The notes under the pieces: generated by a model
Databases searched by the model: none
What the model saw: the letters and a program-made list of their open reading frames with translations, nothing else
Told to the model about the DNA's origin: nothing
Shown here: piece by piece, positions 26,672 to 38,565 of the stretch
Position numbering within the stretch: position 1 is the first letter of the stretch
How the letters are laid out: each line of letters begins with the position of its first letter
Program-made: the position numbers and the translations under genes
Assembly: GCF_900101505.1 (NCBI RefSeq)
Contig: NZ_FMZI01000008.1
Coordinates: 186,001-250,000 of the forward strand
Length of the DNA stretch: 64,000 nt
Reading direction: 5' to 3'
DNA from: Antarctobacter albus
GTDB lineage: Bacteria; Pseudomonadota; Alphaproteobacteria; Rhodobacterales; Rhodobacteraceae

Positions 26672-27058
26672 ATGCATCGTTTCCCGATCCGCGTCTACTA
26701 TGAAGACACCGACATGGCGGGGATCGTCTACCACGCCAACTACCTGAAATTCATCGAACGTGCGCGCAGCGACTGGGTCAAGCAGCAGGGCCTGGACCAG
26801 AACGCCATGCGCGAGGATGACGGTATCGTCTTTGTCGTGCGGCGGATCGAGGCGGATTACCTGATGACTGCGAAATACGACGATGCGCTTGAGGTGCGGA
26901 CAGCGGTCAAGAGCATGACCGGCGTGCGCCTGGTGATGTCGCAAGAGGTCGTGCGGGGCGAAGAGGTGATCTTTCGGGCCGAGGTGACGGCGGTCTGTGT
27001 CACGCGTGAAGGCCAGCCGGCGCGCTTGCCTGTGGCATTGCGTCAGCAGGTGCACTGA
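26672..27058 (+). CDS. ybgC: Tol-Pal-associated acyl-CoA thioesterase YbgC
   Basis: 128 residues of the hotdog fold 4HBT family. The catalytic segment YYEDTDMAGIVYHANYLKF contains the active Asp of YbgC enzymes. It hydrolyses short-chain acyl-CoA and in many proteobacteria heads the tol-pal cluster. Here the cluster is interrupted by an SDR gene on the opposite strand before tolQ. Very strong RBS (AGGAAGGAG) in front of the ATG at 26672. Confidence 0.93.
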   Translation: MHRFPIRVYYEDTDMAGIVYHANYLKFIERARSDWVKQQGLDQNAMREDDGIVFVVRRIEADYLMTAKYDDALEVRTAVKSMTGVRLVMSQEVVRGEEVIFRAEVTAVCVTREGQPARLPVALRQQVH

Positions 27059-27064
27059 GCCGTC

Positions 27065-27769
27065 CTACCAGGTTTCGCCGAAAGGGCGCAGGTCGATTTC
27101 GAAGGTCCAGGCCGAGCGGTCCTGTCGGGCAAGCATCAAAGCGGTGGCGGCGATCCTGTCGGGCTGGATGAAGAAATCGTCCGGTTTCCCCTTGGCAAAA
27201 TCCGACCGTGTATCGGCGGTATCTATGACCCCGTCGATCAGGATATAGGCCACATGCACTCCCTTTGGGCCCAGCTGCTTGGCCAGTGACTGCGCAAGGA
27301 CGCGTTGCGCCGCCTTGGTCGGGGCAAAGGCCGTGGTCCAGTCGCGCCCGCGCAGCGCTGCGGTGGCGCCGGAAACGATGATCGTGCCCGAGCCGCGTGC
27401 CGCCATTTTGCAGCCCAGCGTACGGGCGACGGTATAAAGCCCAAGCGTCCCGACCCGCCAGCTTTGCTCGAACTGGTTTTCGTCCAGATCGTCGAGCGTG
27501 CCGAACATGGCGAGATCGGCATTGTAGATCAGCACATCGGGTGGGCCGTGGTCGCGGGTTGCGTCGTCCAGGGCCTGCGTCAGCACCGTGGGATCGGCGG
27601 CGTCGCAAGCTAAGGCCGAGACCGTGGCGCCGGGCTGGGCGCGTCCCTCGGACCGCGCGCCTGACCGGCTGAGCAGGGCGAGATCATGGCCCGCTTCCAT
27701 GAAGCATTGGGCATAGGCAGCGCCAAGGCCCGGTCCGTGCCCGATAATGAGGCAGAGCGGGCGGGGCAT
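27065..27769 (-). CDS. Short-chain dehydrogenase/reductase, atypical (Phe for catalytic Tyr)
   Basis: 234 residues of the SDR fold. The N-terminal nucleotide motif is GHGPGLG (residues ~10-16), and Asn of the fourth strand is present (LIYNADLAMFG). Ser of the triad lies in IIVSGATAALRG, but the usual YxxxK reads Phe-Ala-Pro-Thr-Lys (TAFAPTKAAQR). Phe in place of Tyr is common in one SDR subgroup with GxGPGLG, and suggests altered or no oxidoreductase activity. The ATG at 27769 has a perfect AGGAGG. Inserted antisense between ybgC and tolQ. Confidence 0.85.
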   Translation of the reverse strand: MPRPLCLIIGHGPGLGAAYAQCFMEAGHDLALLSRSGARSEGRAQPGATVSALACDAADPTVLTQALDDATRDHGPPDVLIYNADLAMFGTLDDLDENQFEQSWRVGTLGLYTVARTLGCKMAARGSGTIIVSGATAALRGRDWTTAFAPTKAAQRVLAQSLAKQLGPKGVHVAYILIDGVIDTADTRSDFAKGKPDDFFIQPDRIAATALMLARQDRSAWTFEIDLRPFGETW

Positions 27770-27981
27770 GAAACCTCCTGATTGGATCTGATCCCGACTG
27801 TAACACTTTCGGCAGCCAAGCCAAATCGAACTCTCGGGGGCTTGTGCCCGGCATGGAACCGCCCATTTGCATGTGCAGAGGCGGTACAGTGCCAATGTGT
27901 TGGCCTTTCCCCTGCAAATCGGGTAGAAATCGCTGTAATCAGAGCCCCGGCCACAGGGGCCGACAGGAAATGAGCAGGTCT

Positions 27982-28677
27982 ATGGAAGCAGGAACGCTTG
28001 CCCTCGCCTCGGAGATCGATTTCTCCTTCTGGGGTCTTTTCATGCGCGCGACGCTGACGGTCAAACTCGTCATGCTGTTGCTGATGGTCGCCTCGGTATG
28101 GGCCTGGGCGATCATCATCGAGAAATTCGTCAGCTACCGCCGTGCCCGGCGTGAGGCGACGCGGTTCGACCGGGCCTTCTGGTCCGGGGAGCCACTGGAC
28201 GAGCTGTTCGAACAGCTTGGCCCGGAACCTTCGGGGAGGTCGGAACGCGTCTTTGCCGCGGGGATGATGGAATGGCGCCGCAGCCACCGCGAGGACGGCG
28301 GGCTGATCGCCAATGCGCAAAGCCGGATCGACAGGTCGATGGATGTCGCCATCCAGAAAGAGGCGGACCAGTTGCAGCGTGGTCTGCCGGTGCTGGCCAC
28401 CGTCGGCTCGACCGCGCCTTTCATCGGGTTGTTCGGCACCGTCTTCGGGATCATGCACTCCTTCATCCAGATTGCCGAACAGCAGAACACATCGCTGGTG
28501 GTGGTCGCGCCCGGTATCGCCGAGGCGCTGCTGGCCACGGGCCTGGGCCTGCTGGCAGCCATTCCGGCGGTTGTCTTCTACAACAAGTTCTCTGCCGACG
28601 CGGACCGGATCGTGGGCAACTACGAGGCTTTCGCCGACGAATTCGCCACCATCCTCTCGCGCCAGCTGGATTCCTGA
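27982..28677 (+). CDS. tolQ: Tol-Pal proton channel subunit TolQ
   Basis: 231 residues with three membrane segments (near residues 15-40, 130-150 and 170-190) of the MotA/TolQ/ExbB family. With TolR it uses the proton gradient to energise TolA during outer-membrane constriction. The segment VLATVGSTAPFIGLFGTVFG is the family signature. An in-frame ATG at 27970 is an alternative start. First gene of a tight tolQ-tolR-tolA-(paralogue)-tolB-pal-cpoB series. Confidence 0.95.
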   Translation: MEAGTLALASEIDFSFWGLFMRATLTVKLVMLLLMVASVWAWAIIIEKFVSYRRARREATRFDRAFWSGEPLDELFEQLGPEPSGRSERVFAAGMMEWRRSHREDGGLIANAQSRIDRSMDVAIQKEADQLQRGLPVLATVGSTAPFIGLFGTVFGIMHSFIQIAEQQNTSLVVVAPGIAEALLATGLGLLAAIPAVVFYNKFSADADRIVGNYEAFADEFATILSRQLDS

Positions 28678-28680
28678 GCG

Positions 28681-29157
<477 letters not shown>

Positions 29158-29164
29158 GGCGCGG

Positions 29165-30370
29165 ATGAACCGCTATTTCTATATATCCGGCGGGGCACAT
29201 GCCCTGCTGTTTGCCTGGCTGCTGCTGGGTGACGTGTTCTCGGCGGAACCGCCGGACATGCAGGTATCGGACGTGACCGTGCTGAGCGAAGAGGATTTCG
29301 CCCTGCTGACGGCGCCGCCGGTCCCTGACCCTGTGCCGGAAGCGGAAACGCCCGTCGCACCGCCGCCGGAGCCAGAGCCTGAACCTGCGCCAGAACCCGA
29401 GCCGGCCCCGGCGCCGGAGCCGGCTCCCGTGCCGGAGCCCGAACCCGAACCCCAACCGGTGCCCGAACCCCAGCCCGTGCCGCAGCCCGAACCTGAACCC
29501 GTGCCCGAACCCCAGCCGGTTCCGGAACCCGATCCCGTGCCTGCCCCGACGCCGCTGCCGGATCCCGAACCCGTTCCGGCGCCGATCGCGCCGCAGCCAG
29601 CCCCGGTGCCCACGACGCGTGCGCCCAGTGCTTCGCTGCGACCACAGGCACGCCCGGCAGACCGCGTGGCCAGCGAACCCGTGGCGCCGCCCGATCCGAA
29701 CACCGAACGCGCCGAAGAGCGTGTCGAGGCGGTGGACCCCGAGGCAGACGCACCCGAGGTCGTCGAGGAAGAGCGCGTGCCGACCGCCCCGCCGGAAACC
29801 GCGACAGAGATTGTGCCCGAGGGCGGCCCGCGTTTCGCGCCGACGGAATCGCTGCGTCCTCAGGCGCGCACGCCTCGCGTCGCGCAGGCGGCGACACCCC
29901 GTCCCGATCCCGCCCCCGATGCGACCCCGGAACCCTCCGGCACGCCGGACCCGGAGCCTTCGGCGCCGGACTTGCCGGACGTCAACGCCGATATCACCTC
30001 GGCGCTGGCGGATGCCCTGTCGGCTGCGCCGCCCGATGTTCCCGCCGGTCCCCCCATGACACGGGGCGAACGCGAGGCACTGCGGCTGGCAGTGCAGGCC
30101 TGCTGGATCGTCGACAACGGCTCCGAGGCGTCGAACGTCACTGTGACGGTCGGGATGGAACTCGATCAGGACGGGCGAGTCGTGCCCGGCAGCCTGCGCA
30201 TGGTTGGCGCCTCTGACGGCAGTGCGGCGGCGGTGCAGACTGCTTTCCAGGCTGCGCGGCGCGCGGTCCTGCGCTGCGAAAAGGGGGGATATGACCTGCC
30301 CGCGGAGAAATACGAGCAGTGGAAAGAGATCGAGATGACATTCAATCCCGACCAGATGAGGTTGCGGTGA
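29165..30370 (+). CDS. tolA: Energy-transducing protein TolA
   Basis: 401 residues: N-terminal membrane anchor (residues ~6-20), then a long Pro/Glu-rich spacer (~60-150) in place of the usual Ala/Lys-rich helix, an acidic middle region, and a C-terminal TolA/TonB-like domain (~305-401; [19 protein letters not shown]). The C-terminal domain contacts TolB/Pal. The start at 29165 lies 7 bases after tolR. The next gene begins at a GTG overlapping this stop codon and encodes a second copy of the C-terminal domain. Confidence 0.9.
   Translation: MNRYFYISGGAHALLFAWLLLGDVFSAEPPDMQVSDVTVLSEEDFALLTAPPVPDPVPEAETPVAPPPEPEPEPAPEPEPAPAPEPAPVPEPEPEPQPVPEPQPVPQPEPEPVPEPQPVPEPDPVPAPTPLPDPEPVPAPIAPQPAPVPTTRAPSASLRPQARPADRVASEPVAPPDPNTERAEERVEAVDPEADAPEVVEEERVPTAPPETATEIVPEGGPRFAPTESLRPQARTPRVAQAATPRPDPAPDATPEPSGTPDPEPSAPDLPDVNADITSALADALSAAPPDVPAGPPMTRGEREALRLAVQACWIVDNGSEASNVTVTVGMELDQDGRVVPGSLRMVGASDGSAAAVQTAFQAARRAVLRCEKGGYDLPAEKYEQWKEIEMTFNPDQMRLR
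29347..29600 (+). repeat. Pro/Glu-rich coding repeat in tolA
   Basis: Imperfect hexamer-based repeat of CC(C/G)GA(A/G) type codons giving PEPEP, PEPAP and PEPQP units over about 85 residues. It forms a stiff, extended acidic rod that would span the periplasm. Repeat number is likely to vary between strains. Confidence 0.85.
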
Positions 30371-30742
30371 GGGGCACGGCGGCTCTGGCGGTCCTGTGCC
30401 TGATGGCCGCGCCCGGTACGGTCTTGGCGCAATCCTACGCCGCAGAGTTCGCGCAGGCGGTTGAGCGCTGCTGGGTGATCGACGTGAACAGCGAGGCCGC
30501 GGACATCGGGGTAACGCTGGCGTTTTCGATGCTGCCGGACGACCGGATCCAGCCGGACAGCGTGCATCTGGTCCGTGCCTCATCCGGCAGCAAGGCCGCC
30601 CATCGACAGGGCCTTTCAATCCGGACGCCGTGTGGTTCTGCGGTGCCAGTGGGGCGGGGGCTACGACCTGCCCGCCTCGGATTACGCGCGCTGGAAGGTG
30701 GTCGAGATGACCTTCGATCCTCACGAGTTGCGCCTTGAATGA
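30367..30742 (+). pseudogene. Second TolA C-terminal-domain gene, frameshifted
   Basis: Begins at GTG overlapping the tolA stop (GTGA). A signal peptide (ALAVLCLMAAPGTVLAQ) is followed by FAQAVERCWVIDVNSEAADI, similar to the TolA C-terminal domain ([17 protein letters not shown]). After GSKAA the match moves to another frame at about 30601: IDRAFQSGRRVVLRCQ, GGGYDLPASDYARWK and EMTFDPHELRLE, ending at 30742, match TolA's [15 protein letters not shown] and [12 protein letters not shown]. Removing one C from the GCCGCCC run would restore one ~125-residue secreted protein. Unrepaired, translation continues out of frame to 30738. Real mutation versus sequencing error cannot be decided here. Confidence 0.8.
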
Positions 30743-30881
30743 GCGATTTCCTGCGCAAATTCCCCCTCTGCGACCCGGTATTGCCGGTTTTGCGGCGGGG
30801 GAAATCAGGATAGGTTAACGCAGAGCGGGCACAGACCCGCCACATCCGGTCCGAGCAGTGCCCGAAGGAGGGTTTTCCGAG

Positions 30882-32207
30882 ATGATCGCACGTCTAGCCG
30901 CCCTGGTCCTTGCCTGTGCCACGGCATTCCTGCCTGTGGCCGTCCAGGCCCAGTCCGGTCCCCTGCGCATCGAGATCACCGAAGGTGTGATCGAACCCTT
31001 GCCCTACGCGGTGCCCGATTTCGTTGCCGAAACCCAGGCTGCGGAACAGTTCGCGGCCGAGATCAGCCGCGTCGTCGCCGCCGACCTGACCGGCACCGGC
31101 CTGTTCCGCGAGATCCCGCGCGACGCGCATATCGCCCGCGTCAGCAGCTTTGGCGCGCCGGTCCAGTTCGCCGACTGGAAGGCGATCAACGCGCAGGCGC
31201 TGATCACTGGTTCCGTTTCCGCCGATGCCTCTGGCCGCGTGGTGGTCAAGTTCCGGGTGTGGGACGTCTTCGCGGGCCAGGAACTGGGACAGGGGATGCA
31301 ATTTGCCTCTGACGCCAGCGGCTGGCGCCGGCTGGCACACAAGGTGGCCGATCAGGTCTACAGCCGGCTGACTGGCGAGACGCCCTATTTCGACAGCCGC
31401 GTGGTCTTTGTCTCGGAAACCGGACCCAAGGACGCACGCCAGAAACGTCTGGCGATCATGGATTACGACGGCGCCAACGTGCAGTACCTGACCGACGACT
31501 CGTCGCTGGTGCTGGCGCCGCGCTTTTCGCCCAATGGCGGGCGGGTCCTCTACACCAGCTATGAGACCGGCTTTCCGCGCATCCACGTCCTGACCGTGGG
31601 CGACGTGGCCAGCCAGATCCTGCAGGTGGGCGAAGGCGTGATGAGCTTTGCGCCGCGGTTCTCCCCGGACGGGCGGATGGTCGTCTATTCGCTGACCCAG
31701 GGATCGAACACCGACATCTTCGCGATGGACCTGGCGAGCGGGGCGACACGGCGGCTGACCTCTGCACCCTCGATCGAGACGGCGCCGAGCTTTTCGCCCG
31801 ATGGCCAGCGCATCGTCTTTGAAAGCGACCGCTCCGGCACACAGCAACTCTATGTCATGCCGGCGATGGGCGGAGAGGCGCAGCGGATCAGTTTCGGCGA
31901 CGGACGCTACGGCACCCCGGTCTGGAGCCCGCGTGGCGACCGCATCGCCTTTACCAAGCAGAACGCGGGCCGGTTCCACATCGGCGTGATGCGCACCGAC
32001 GGCGGCGAGGAGCGCCTGCTGACCGCCTCTTTCCTGGATGAAGGCCCGACCTGGGCCCCCAACGGCCGCGTTATCATGTTCTCGCGCGAGACGCAGGGCG
32101 CGCAGGGCTCGTCGGCGCTGTACTCGGTCGATATCTCGGGGCGCAACCTGAAACGGGTGCGCACCCCGGCGGGCGCCTCGGACCCCAGCTGGGGCCCGCT
32201 GCAATAA
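30882..32207 (+). CDS. tolB: Tol-Pal periplasmic beta-propeller protein TolB
   Basis: 441 residues: signal peptide (residues 1-24, ending VAVQAQ), an N-terminal alpha/beta domain with the TolA-contact region, and a C-terminal six-bladed propeller with the repeated SPDGxxI/V-type blades ([35 protein letters not shown]). It shuttles between TolA and Pal. The ATG at 30882 has AAGGAGG upstream. The 139-bp upstream region contains a GC-rich stem-loop but no other gene. Confidence 0.95.
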   Translation: MIARLAALVLACATAFLPVAVQAQSGPLRIEITEGVIEPLPYAVPDFVAETQAAEQFAAEISRVVAADLTGTGLFREIPRDAHIARVSSFGAPVQFADWKAINAQALITGSVSADASGRVVVKFRVWDVFAGQELGQGMQFASDASGWRRLAHKVADQVYSRLTGETPYFDSRVVFVSETGPKDARQKRLAIMDYDGANVQYLTDDSSLVLAPRFSPNGGRVLYTSYETGFPRIHVLTVGDVASQILQVGEGVMSFAPRFSPDGRMVVYSLTQGSNTDIFAMDLASGATRRLTSAPSIETAPSFSPDGQRIVFESDRSGTQQLYVMPAMGGEAQRISFGDGRYGTPVWSPRGDRIAFTKQNAGRFHIGVMRTDGGEERLLTASFLDEGPTWAPNGRVIMFSRETQGAQGSSALYSVDISGRNLKRVRTPAGASDPSWGPLQ

Positions 32208-32274
32208 GACGTCATTTCCCATATATTGCGCCCTGTGATAGACAGGCCGCAATGACAAGAGCAGGACCTGATCC

Positions 32275-32790
32275 ATGAAACATCTCACCAAGGCCATCCT
32301 GATCGGCGCGGCGCTGGCCACCGCGGCCTGTACCAACCCGTCGCGGTTCGGTGGCGACGACGCTTCGCGTGGGGCGGGCGGTCCGGGAACCTATGCGCCG
32401 GGCAGCGTCGACGATCCGGCTTCGCCGGCCTATTTCTCGGCTCGTGTCGGGGATCGGGTGCTGTTCGCGGTCGACCAGTCGACCCTGTCGGCGGAGGCGC
32501 GCGTGGTGCTGGACGGGCAGGCCAAGTGGCTGATGGACAACCCCGACTATTTGGCCATCATCGAGGGCCACGCGGATGAGCAGGGCACGCGGGAATACAA
32601 CCTTGCGCTGGGCGCCCGCCGTGCCAACGCGGTGATGGAATACCTGGTGGCCAAGGGCATCCCGCAAAGCCGTCTGAAATTCGTCAGTTATGGCAAGGAA
32701 CGCCCGCTCGAGATCTGCTCGGAAGAGGCCTGCTATGCCAAGAACCGCCGCGCCGTGACCGTGATCTCGGTCAGCAGCCTGACGGGATAA
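32275..32790 (+). CDS. pal: Peptidoglycan-associated lipoprotein Pal
   Basis: 171 residues. Lipoprotein signal with lipobox LATAAC, lipidation at Cys19. The OmpA-like peptidoglycan-binding domain spans ~60-170 (IIEGHADEQGTREYNLALG). It anchors the outer membrane to the cell wall and binds TolB. Lies between tolB and cpoB, as usual. Confidence 0.96.
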   Translation: MKHLTKAILIGAALATAACTNPSRFGGDDASRGAGGPGTYAPGSVDDPASPAYFSARVGDRVLFAVDQSTLSAEARVVLDGQAKWLMDNPDYLAIIEGHADEQGTREYNLALGARRANAVMEYLVAKGIPQSRLKFVSYGKERPLEICSEEACYAKNRRAVTVISVSSLTG

Positions 32791-32793
32791 GAC

Positions 32794-33624
32794 ATGTTGC
32801 GTGCGGTGGTGTTCGGGGCCTGCCTGCTGGCAGGCGGCATGGCGGCGGCCCAGCAGGGCGAAACTCTGGCCGACGTCAAGCAGGACCTTGCCGTCCTGAC
32901 GGTCGAATTACGCAAGCTGCGGGCCGAGCTGAACACCACGGGCGCGCCCTCTGTCGCGGTGGGCGGGTCCGCGCTGGACCGGATCACCGCGATCGAGAGC
33001 GAGCTGCAGCGCGTGACTGCCAAGACCGAGGAGCTGGAGTTCCGTATCGGGCAGGTTGTCAGGGACGGCACGAACCGTATCGGCGACCTGAAATTCCGTA
33101 TCTGCGAGCTGGAACCCGGCTGTGATATTGGCCGGCTGAGCGAGACAGACCCCTTGGGCGGTGATGCCGGCCCGGCGCCGGTCGCGGCGCAGCCCGCGCC
33201 GCCCCCTGCCACGGATGCGCTGCCGTTCGACGGAGAGCTGGCGATCAGCGAAGAGGCGGATTTCCGCGCCGCGCTCGAGGCCTTGGACGAGGGCGATTAC
33301 GCTGGCGCCGAGATGCTCTTTGCCCAGTTCCGCGAAACCTACCCGATGGGGCCGCTGGAACCTGCGGCCCTGATCGGCGAGGGCCGCGCGCTCGAGGCGC
33401 AGGGGGACACGCGCGAGGCCGCGCGGCGCTACCTGTCGGCCTATTCGGGCTTTCCGGATGCCAAGGTCGCACCCGAGGCGCTGTGGCGCCTGGGCGATGC
33501 GCTTGGGGCGCTGGGCTCGGTAAGCGAGGCCTGCATCACCTTGGGCGAGGTCGCGCTGCGCTATCCCGGCTCGGACGCGGTGTCCCGCGCGACCGCCAGC
33601 CGCCAGAGCCTTGGGTGCCAGTAG
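32794..33624 (+). CDS. cpoB: Tol-Pal coordinator CpoB (YbgF)
   Basis: 276 residues: signal peptide (1-20), a coiled-coil trimerisation segment (~20-110; LTVELRKLRAELN, IESELQRVTAKTEELEF) with a short Cys-containing turn, a Pro/Ala linker (~125-145) and C-terminal TPR repeats (~150-276). In E. coli it links Tol energisation with PBP1B activity. Starts 3 bases after pal. Confidence 0.93.
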   Translation: MLRAVVFGACLLAGGMAAAQQGETLADVKQDLAVLTVELRKLRAELNTTGAPSVAVGGSALDRITAIESELQRVTAKTEELEFRIGQVVRDGTNRIGDLKFRICELEPGCDIGRLSETDPLGGDAGPAPVAAQPAPPPATDALPFDGELAISEEADFRAALEALDEGDYAGAEMLFAQFRETYPMGPLEPAALIGEGRALEAQGDTREAARRYLSAYSGFPDAKVAPEALWRLGDALGALGSVSEACITLGEVALRYPGSDAVSRATASRQSLGCQ

Positions 33625-33628
33625 GACG

Positions 33629-34873
33629 GTGAACCTCGACCAGCGGTTTGCCGAGGCGATGGGCCAGTTGCTTGGCCCGGATTTCCCTTCTGAAATCGGC
33701 CTGGCCGTCTCTGGGGGCGGCGACAGCATGGCGATGCTGACGCTTGCGCATAACTGGAGCCATGTCTGGGGTGTGCGTCTGCGCGTGGTGACGGTGGACC
33801 ACGGGCTGCGGCCCGAATCCGCGGATGAGGCGGCGATGGTAGCCCGGGAATGTGCGGAGCTTGGCTGGCCCCACACAACGCTGCGCTGGCACTGGGACGG
33901 CACGGGCAACAAGATGGACGCGGCGCGGCGTGGTCGGCTGGCGCTGATCGACGCATGGCGCGGATCCCTGTCCCACGTGCTGATGGCCCACACGCGTGAT
34001 GACGTGGCCGAGACATTCCTGATGCGCCTGGCGCGTGGCTCTGGCGTGGACGGCCTGTCGGCCATGTCGGCCCGGCGCCATGTGGGCGGCATGCAGATCC
34101 TGCGTCCTTGCCTGGAGATGGGCCGTGCCGAGTTGCGCCATTACTTGACGGTCCTCAAAGGGCGCTGGGTCGAGGATCCGTCGAATGATGATCCGGCCTA
34201 TGGGCGGGTGCGGATGCGGCGCCTGTTGGCGGACTTGCAGGCCGAAGGGCTGGGCGCCGAAACGCTGGCCGACACGGCGGCCCGTCTGCGCGATGATCGT
34301 TTGGCCCTTGCCATGCGCGCCGCGACGATCTGGGACGGGGTTGGTACACAGACCGGCTGGGGCGGGCTGACGCTGGCGCCGGATTGGCACGAACAGGTCG
34401 AACCGGCCACGCAGCGGCGCCTGCTGTCGGCCATGCTGCGCTTTGTGTCCGGTGCGGACTACGCACCCCGGGCCGAGGCATTGGAAGGGTTGCGGGACCG
34501 GCTGGTCAGCGGGGGCGGCGGAACGTTGCACGGTTGTGAGGTGATCCACCACCGGGGCCGGGTGCTGATGTTCCGCGAGGCGGCCGCGGTTGCCGAGGCG
34601 ACAGCCATCGCCCCGGGTGTCACGTGGGACGGACGGTGGCAGGTCACGACGCCCGACCACGCAGGACGCACGATCCGCGCCCTGGGAGAGGACGGCTGGC
34701 GGCAGGTTGCCGAGACGCCGCCATGCGCTCCGCCGTTTCGCGCCGCCTTGTCCCTGCCGTCGATCTGGCAGGATGACACCTTGCTGGCCTGCGATGCCCT
34801 GGGTGTCGGCCCCGGCAATACTGCGCGCCTGTGCCGCGCCGGGGTGTTCCGCGACTTCCTGCTCTCGCATTGA
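33629..34873 (+). CDS. tilS: tRNA(Ile)-lysidine synthetase
   Basis: 414 residues. The PP-loop ATP motif SGGGDSMAML (Ser28-) identifies TilS, which converts C34 of tRNA-Ile(CAU) to lysidine so that it reads AUA. The AHTRDDVAETFLMRLARGSG motif follows. The start is probably GTG at 33629; a TTG at 33611 overlaps cpoB. The order cpoB-tilS-ftsH is common in Rhodobacterales. Confidence 0.93.
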   Translation: MNLDQRFAEAMGQLLGPDFPSEIGLAVSGGGDSMAMLTLAHNWSHVWGVRLRVVTVDHGLRPESADEAAMVARECAELGWPHTTLRWHWDGTGNKMDAARRGRLALIDAWRGSLSHVLMAHTRDDVAETFLMRLARGSGVDGLSAMSARRHVGGMQILRPCLEMGRAELRHYLTVLKGRWVEDPSNDDPAYGRVRMRRLLADLQAEGLGAETLADTAARLRDDRLALAMRAATIWDGVGTQTGWGGLTLAPDWHEQVEPATQRRLLSAMLRFVSGADYAPRAEALEGLRDRLVSGGGGTLHGCEVIHHRGRVLMFREAAAVAEATAIAPGVTWDGRWQVTTPDHAGRTIRALGEDGWRQVAETPPCAPPFRAALSLPSIWQDDTLLACDALGVGPGNTARLCRAGVFRDFLLSH

Positions 34874-34951
34874 AGCCGGGGCGCCGATCTCTATGTTACA
34901 CTGCAACTCGCTGTGCTATGAGCCTGCAAAGCTTACAAAGGAGTTCCCCCC

Positions 34952-36867
<1,916 letters not shown>

Positions 36868-36871
<4 letters not shown>

Positions 36872-37686
36872 CGACCGGGAAGACAGAAGACGATTGGGAC
36901 CCCGGGACCTATCACAGGTTCCGGGGTTATCGTTTGCTGCCCGCACTGGATCTCTTGGCGCGGATCGGGCCATTGCCGGTGGGCGACGTTGTGGACCTTG
37001 GCTGTGGGGCCGGGGACGTGGCGCCGGACCTGCACCTGCGGTTCTGCAAGACGACCGGCGCCAGGCTGATCGGAGTCGACAGCTCTCCGGCGATGCTGCA
37101 ACAGGCGCGGGGGCAGGGGGTCTATGATCGCTTGGACGAGAGAGACATCGCGGAATGGCGACCGAAAAAGGCGCCTGCACTGATATTCTCCAATGCCGCT
37201 CTGCACTGGATCGACGGTCACGAGGCCATCCTGCCCGTCCTTGTGGACAGCCTGGTCCCCGGCGGCGTGCTGGCCGTTCAGGTGCCGCATCAGAACAACG
37301 CGCCCTCGCATCGGCTGTGGCGCACCCTGGCCGAGGAACTCTGCCCCGGCCAGCTTCGGGACGTGCACCTGCCCGAGGTGTTGAAACCGGCGCAGTATTA
37401 TCACCTGCTTGAAGGCCTGGGAGAAATCAGCCTCTGGGAGACGGAGTATTTCCAGAAACTTCCGCCCTGCGACGATGGGCATCCGGTACGCCGCTTTACA
37501 GAGGCGACCTATGCCCGGCCCATCCTGCGGGCCATGCCCGAAACGGCCCGCGCCAGACTGGTGGCCGCTTATGACGAACTGATTCCCAAGGCCTACCCGT
37601 TGTCCGCCGATGGGGGCGCGTTGTTCCCCCTTCGGCGGATGTTCTTTACCCTTACCCGTGAAGGGCGATCCGTTCCCGCCCCCTAG
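36868..37686 (+). CDS. tam: Trans-aconitate 2-methyltransferase-like SAM methyltransferase
   Basis: 272 residues with class I methyltransferase motifs: [13 protein letters not shown] (motif I, ~46), [14 protein letters not shown] (motif II), and [13 protein letters not shown]. Overall pattern, including the WDPGTYHRF start and LLAVQ-type [11 protein letters not shown] block, follows E. coli Tam, which methylates trans-aconitate. It overlaps ftsH by 4 bases. Substrate assignment rests on remembered similarity and is less certain than the methyltransferase fold. Confidence 0.78.
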
Positions 37687-37696
37687 AAAGGCCCCC

Positions 37697-38284
37697 ATGC
37701 CCGCGCTCAAACCGACTGATTACACCGCAACCGTCACATGGTTGGGGGTCGTGACGAATGCCGACCGTGTCGAACTGCTGTCCGAACCGAGAGAGCGGCT
37801 GGACCTGACCTTTGACGGCGTGGCGGGATCGTTCCACGGCGGCGCGACGCGGCCTTCTTGTACGCGGGTCAAGTCGCAGTATCCCAAGGGCACGGAAATC
37901 CGGAACGAACGTCAACTGAGTATCATCAGCGCCGAGGAACTGGCCGAGATCGCCGCCCTGATCGGCGTGCAGGCGATTGACCCGGCGAGGCTGGGCGCCT
38001 CTATGGTTCTCAGCGGATTGCCGGATTTCAGCTTTGTCCCGCCATCATCCAGGCTGCAGGCGCCTTCGGGGGCGACGCTGACCGTGGACATGCAGAACCG
38101 GCCTTGCCAGTTTCCCGCCAAGAGCATCGAGGCAGTGGCACCGGGCAAGGGGCGCGGCTTCAAGCCCGCCGCCGCGGGACGGCGCGGCGTGACCGCCTCT
38201 GTCGCCCGAGAGGGCAGTGTGGCGATCGGCGATGTCCTGCGCTTGCACATCCCCGATCAGCGCGCCTGGCAGCCCGAGGGCTGA
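37697..38284 (+). CDS. MOSC-domain protein
   Basis: 195 residues of the MOSC fold (molybdenum cofactor sulfurase C-terminal type; for example RNERQLSIISAEELAEIA and the VDMQNRPCQFPAKSIE segment with its Cys). MOSC proteins carry sulfur or bind molybdenum cofactor. This would fit a genome with xanthine dehydrogenase, but no link is visible beyond that. Starts 10 bases after the methyltransferase stop codon. Confidence 0.83.
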   Translation: MPALKPTDYTATVTWLGVVTNADRVELLSEPRERLDLTFDGVAGSFHGGATRPSCTRVKSQYPKGTEIRNERQLSIISAEELAEIAALIGVQAIDPARLGASMVLSGLPDFSFVPPSSRLQAPSGATLTVDMQNRPCQFPAKSIEAVAPGKGRGFKPAAAGRRGVTASVAREGSVAIGDVLRLHIPDQRAWQPEG

Positions 38285-38565
38285 ATCCGGGCCGATCTTG
38301 GCCGAATTCCACGAATAGAGACCGAAGTTTCCGATACGAAAGTTCGTGTTGCTCTGCGCCCGTGCAGCAGTGATCTATGGGCGCAGCGGGATCACCATCC
38401 GCCCCGCCGGAGCCTGGGGTTTCCGATCAGCGGCACATGGCTGCTGACGCGGGCAACCTTCGCCGCAGTTACGCAAGAAAAGGTCGGATTCGCTTTCACA
38501 GGCGGTCCGGCACATCGCTATGGCTGGGCCATCGCGAAACCATCCGCAACAGGGACAGCACCAAG
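38285..38565 (+). promoter_or_regulatory. 281-bp leader in front of fhs with hairpins
   Basis: No convincing reading frame. A perfect 8-bp stem (CTGCGCCC at 38354-38361 with GGGCGCAG at 38379-38386, 17-nt loop) is preceded by a 5-bp hairpin (ACGAA/TTCGT, 38336-38347). The hairpin may end the MOSC transcript or act as a regulatory leader for fhs. No T run follows. I do not recognise a known riboswitch. Confidence 0.4.

Noticed and set aside
29347-29600. Repeats in tolA as a possible CRISPR or tandem DNA array
   Set aside because: Units are only 6-12 bp, encode PE/PQ steps in frame and have no spacers.
30763-30807. Stem-loop upstream of tolB as a riboswitch or terminator
   Set aside because: Imperfect GC-rich stem with no T run and no known motif; insufficient to call.
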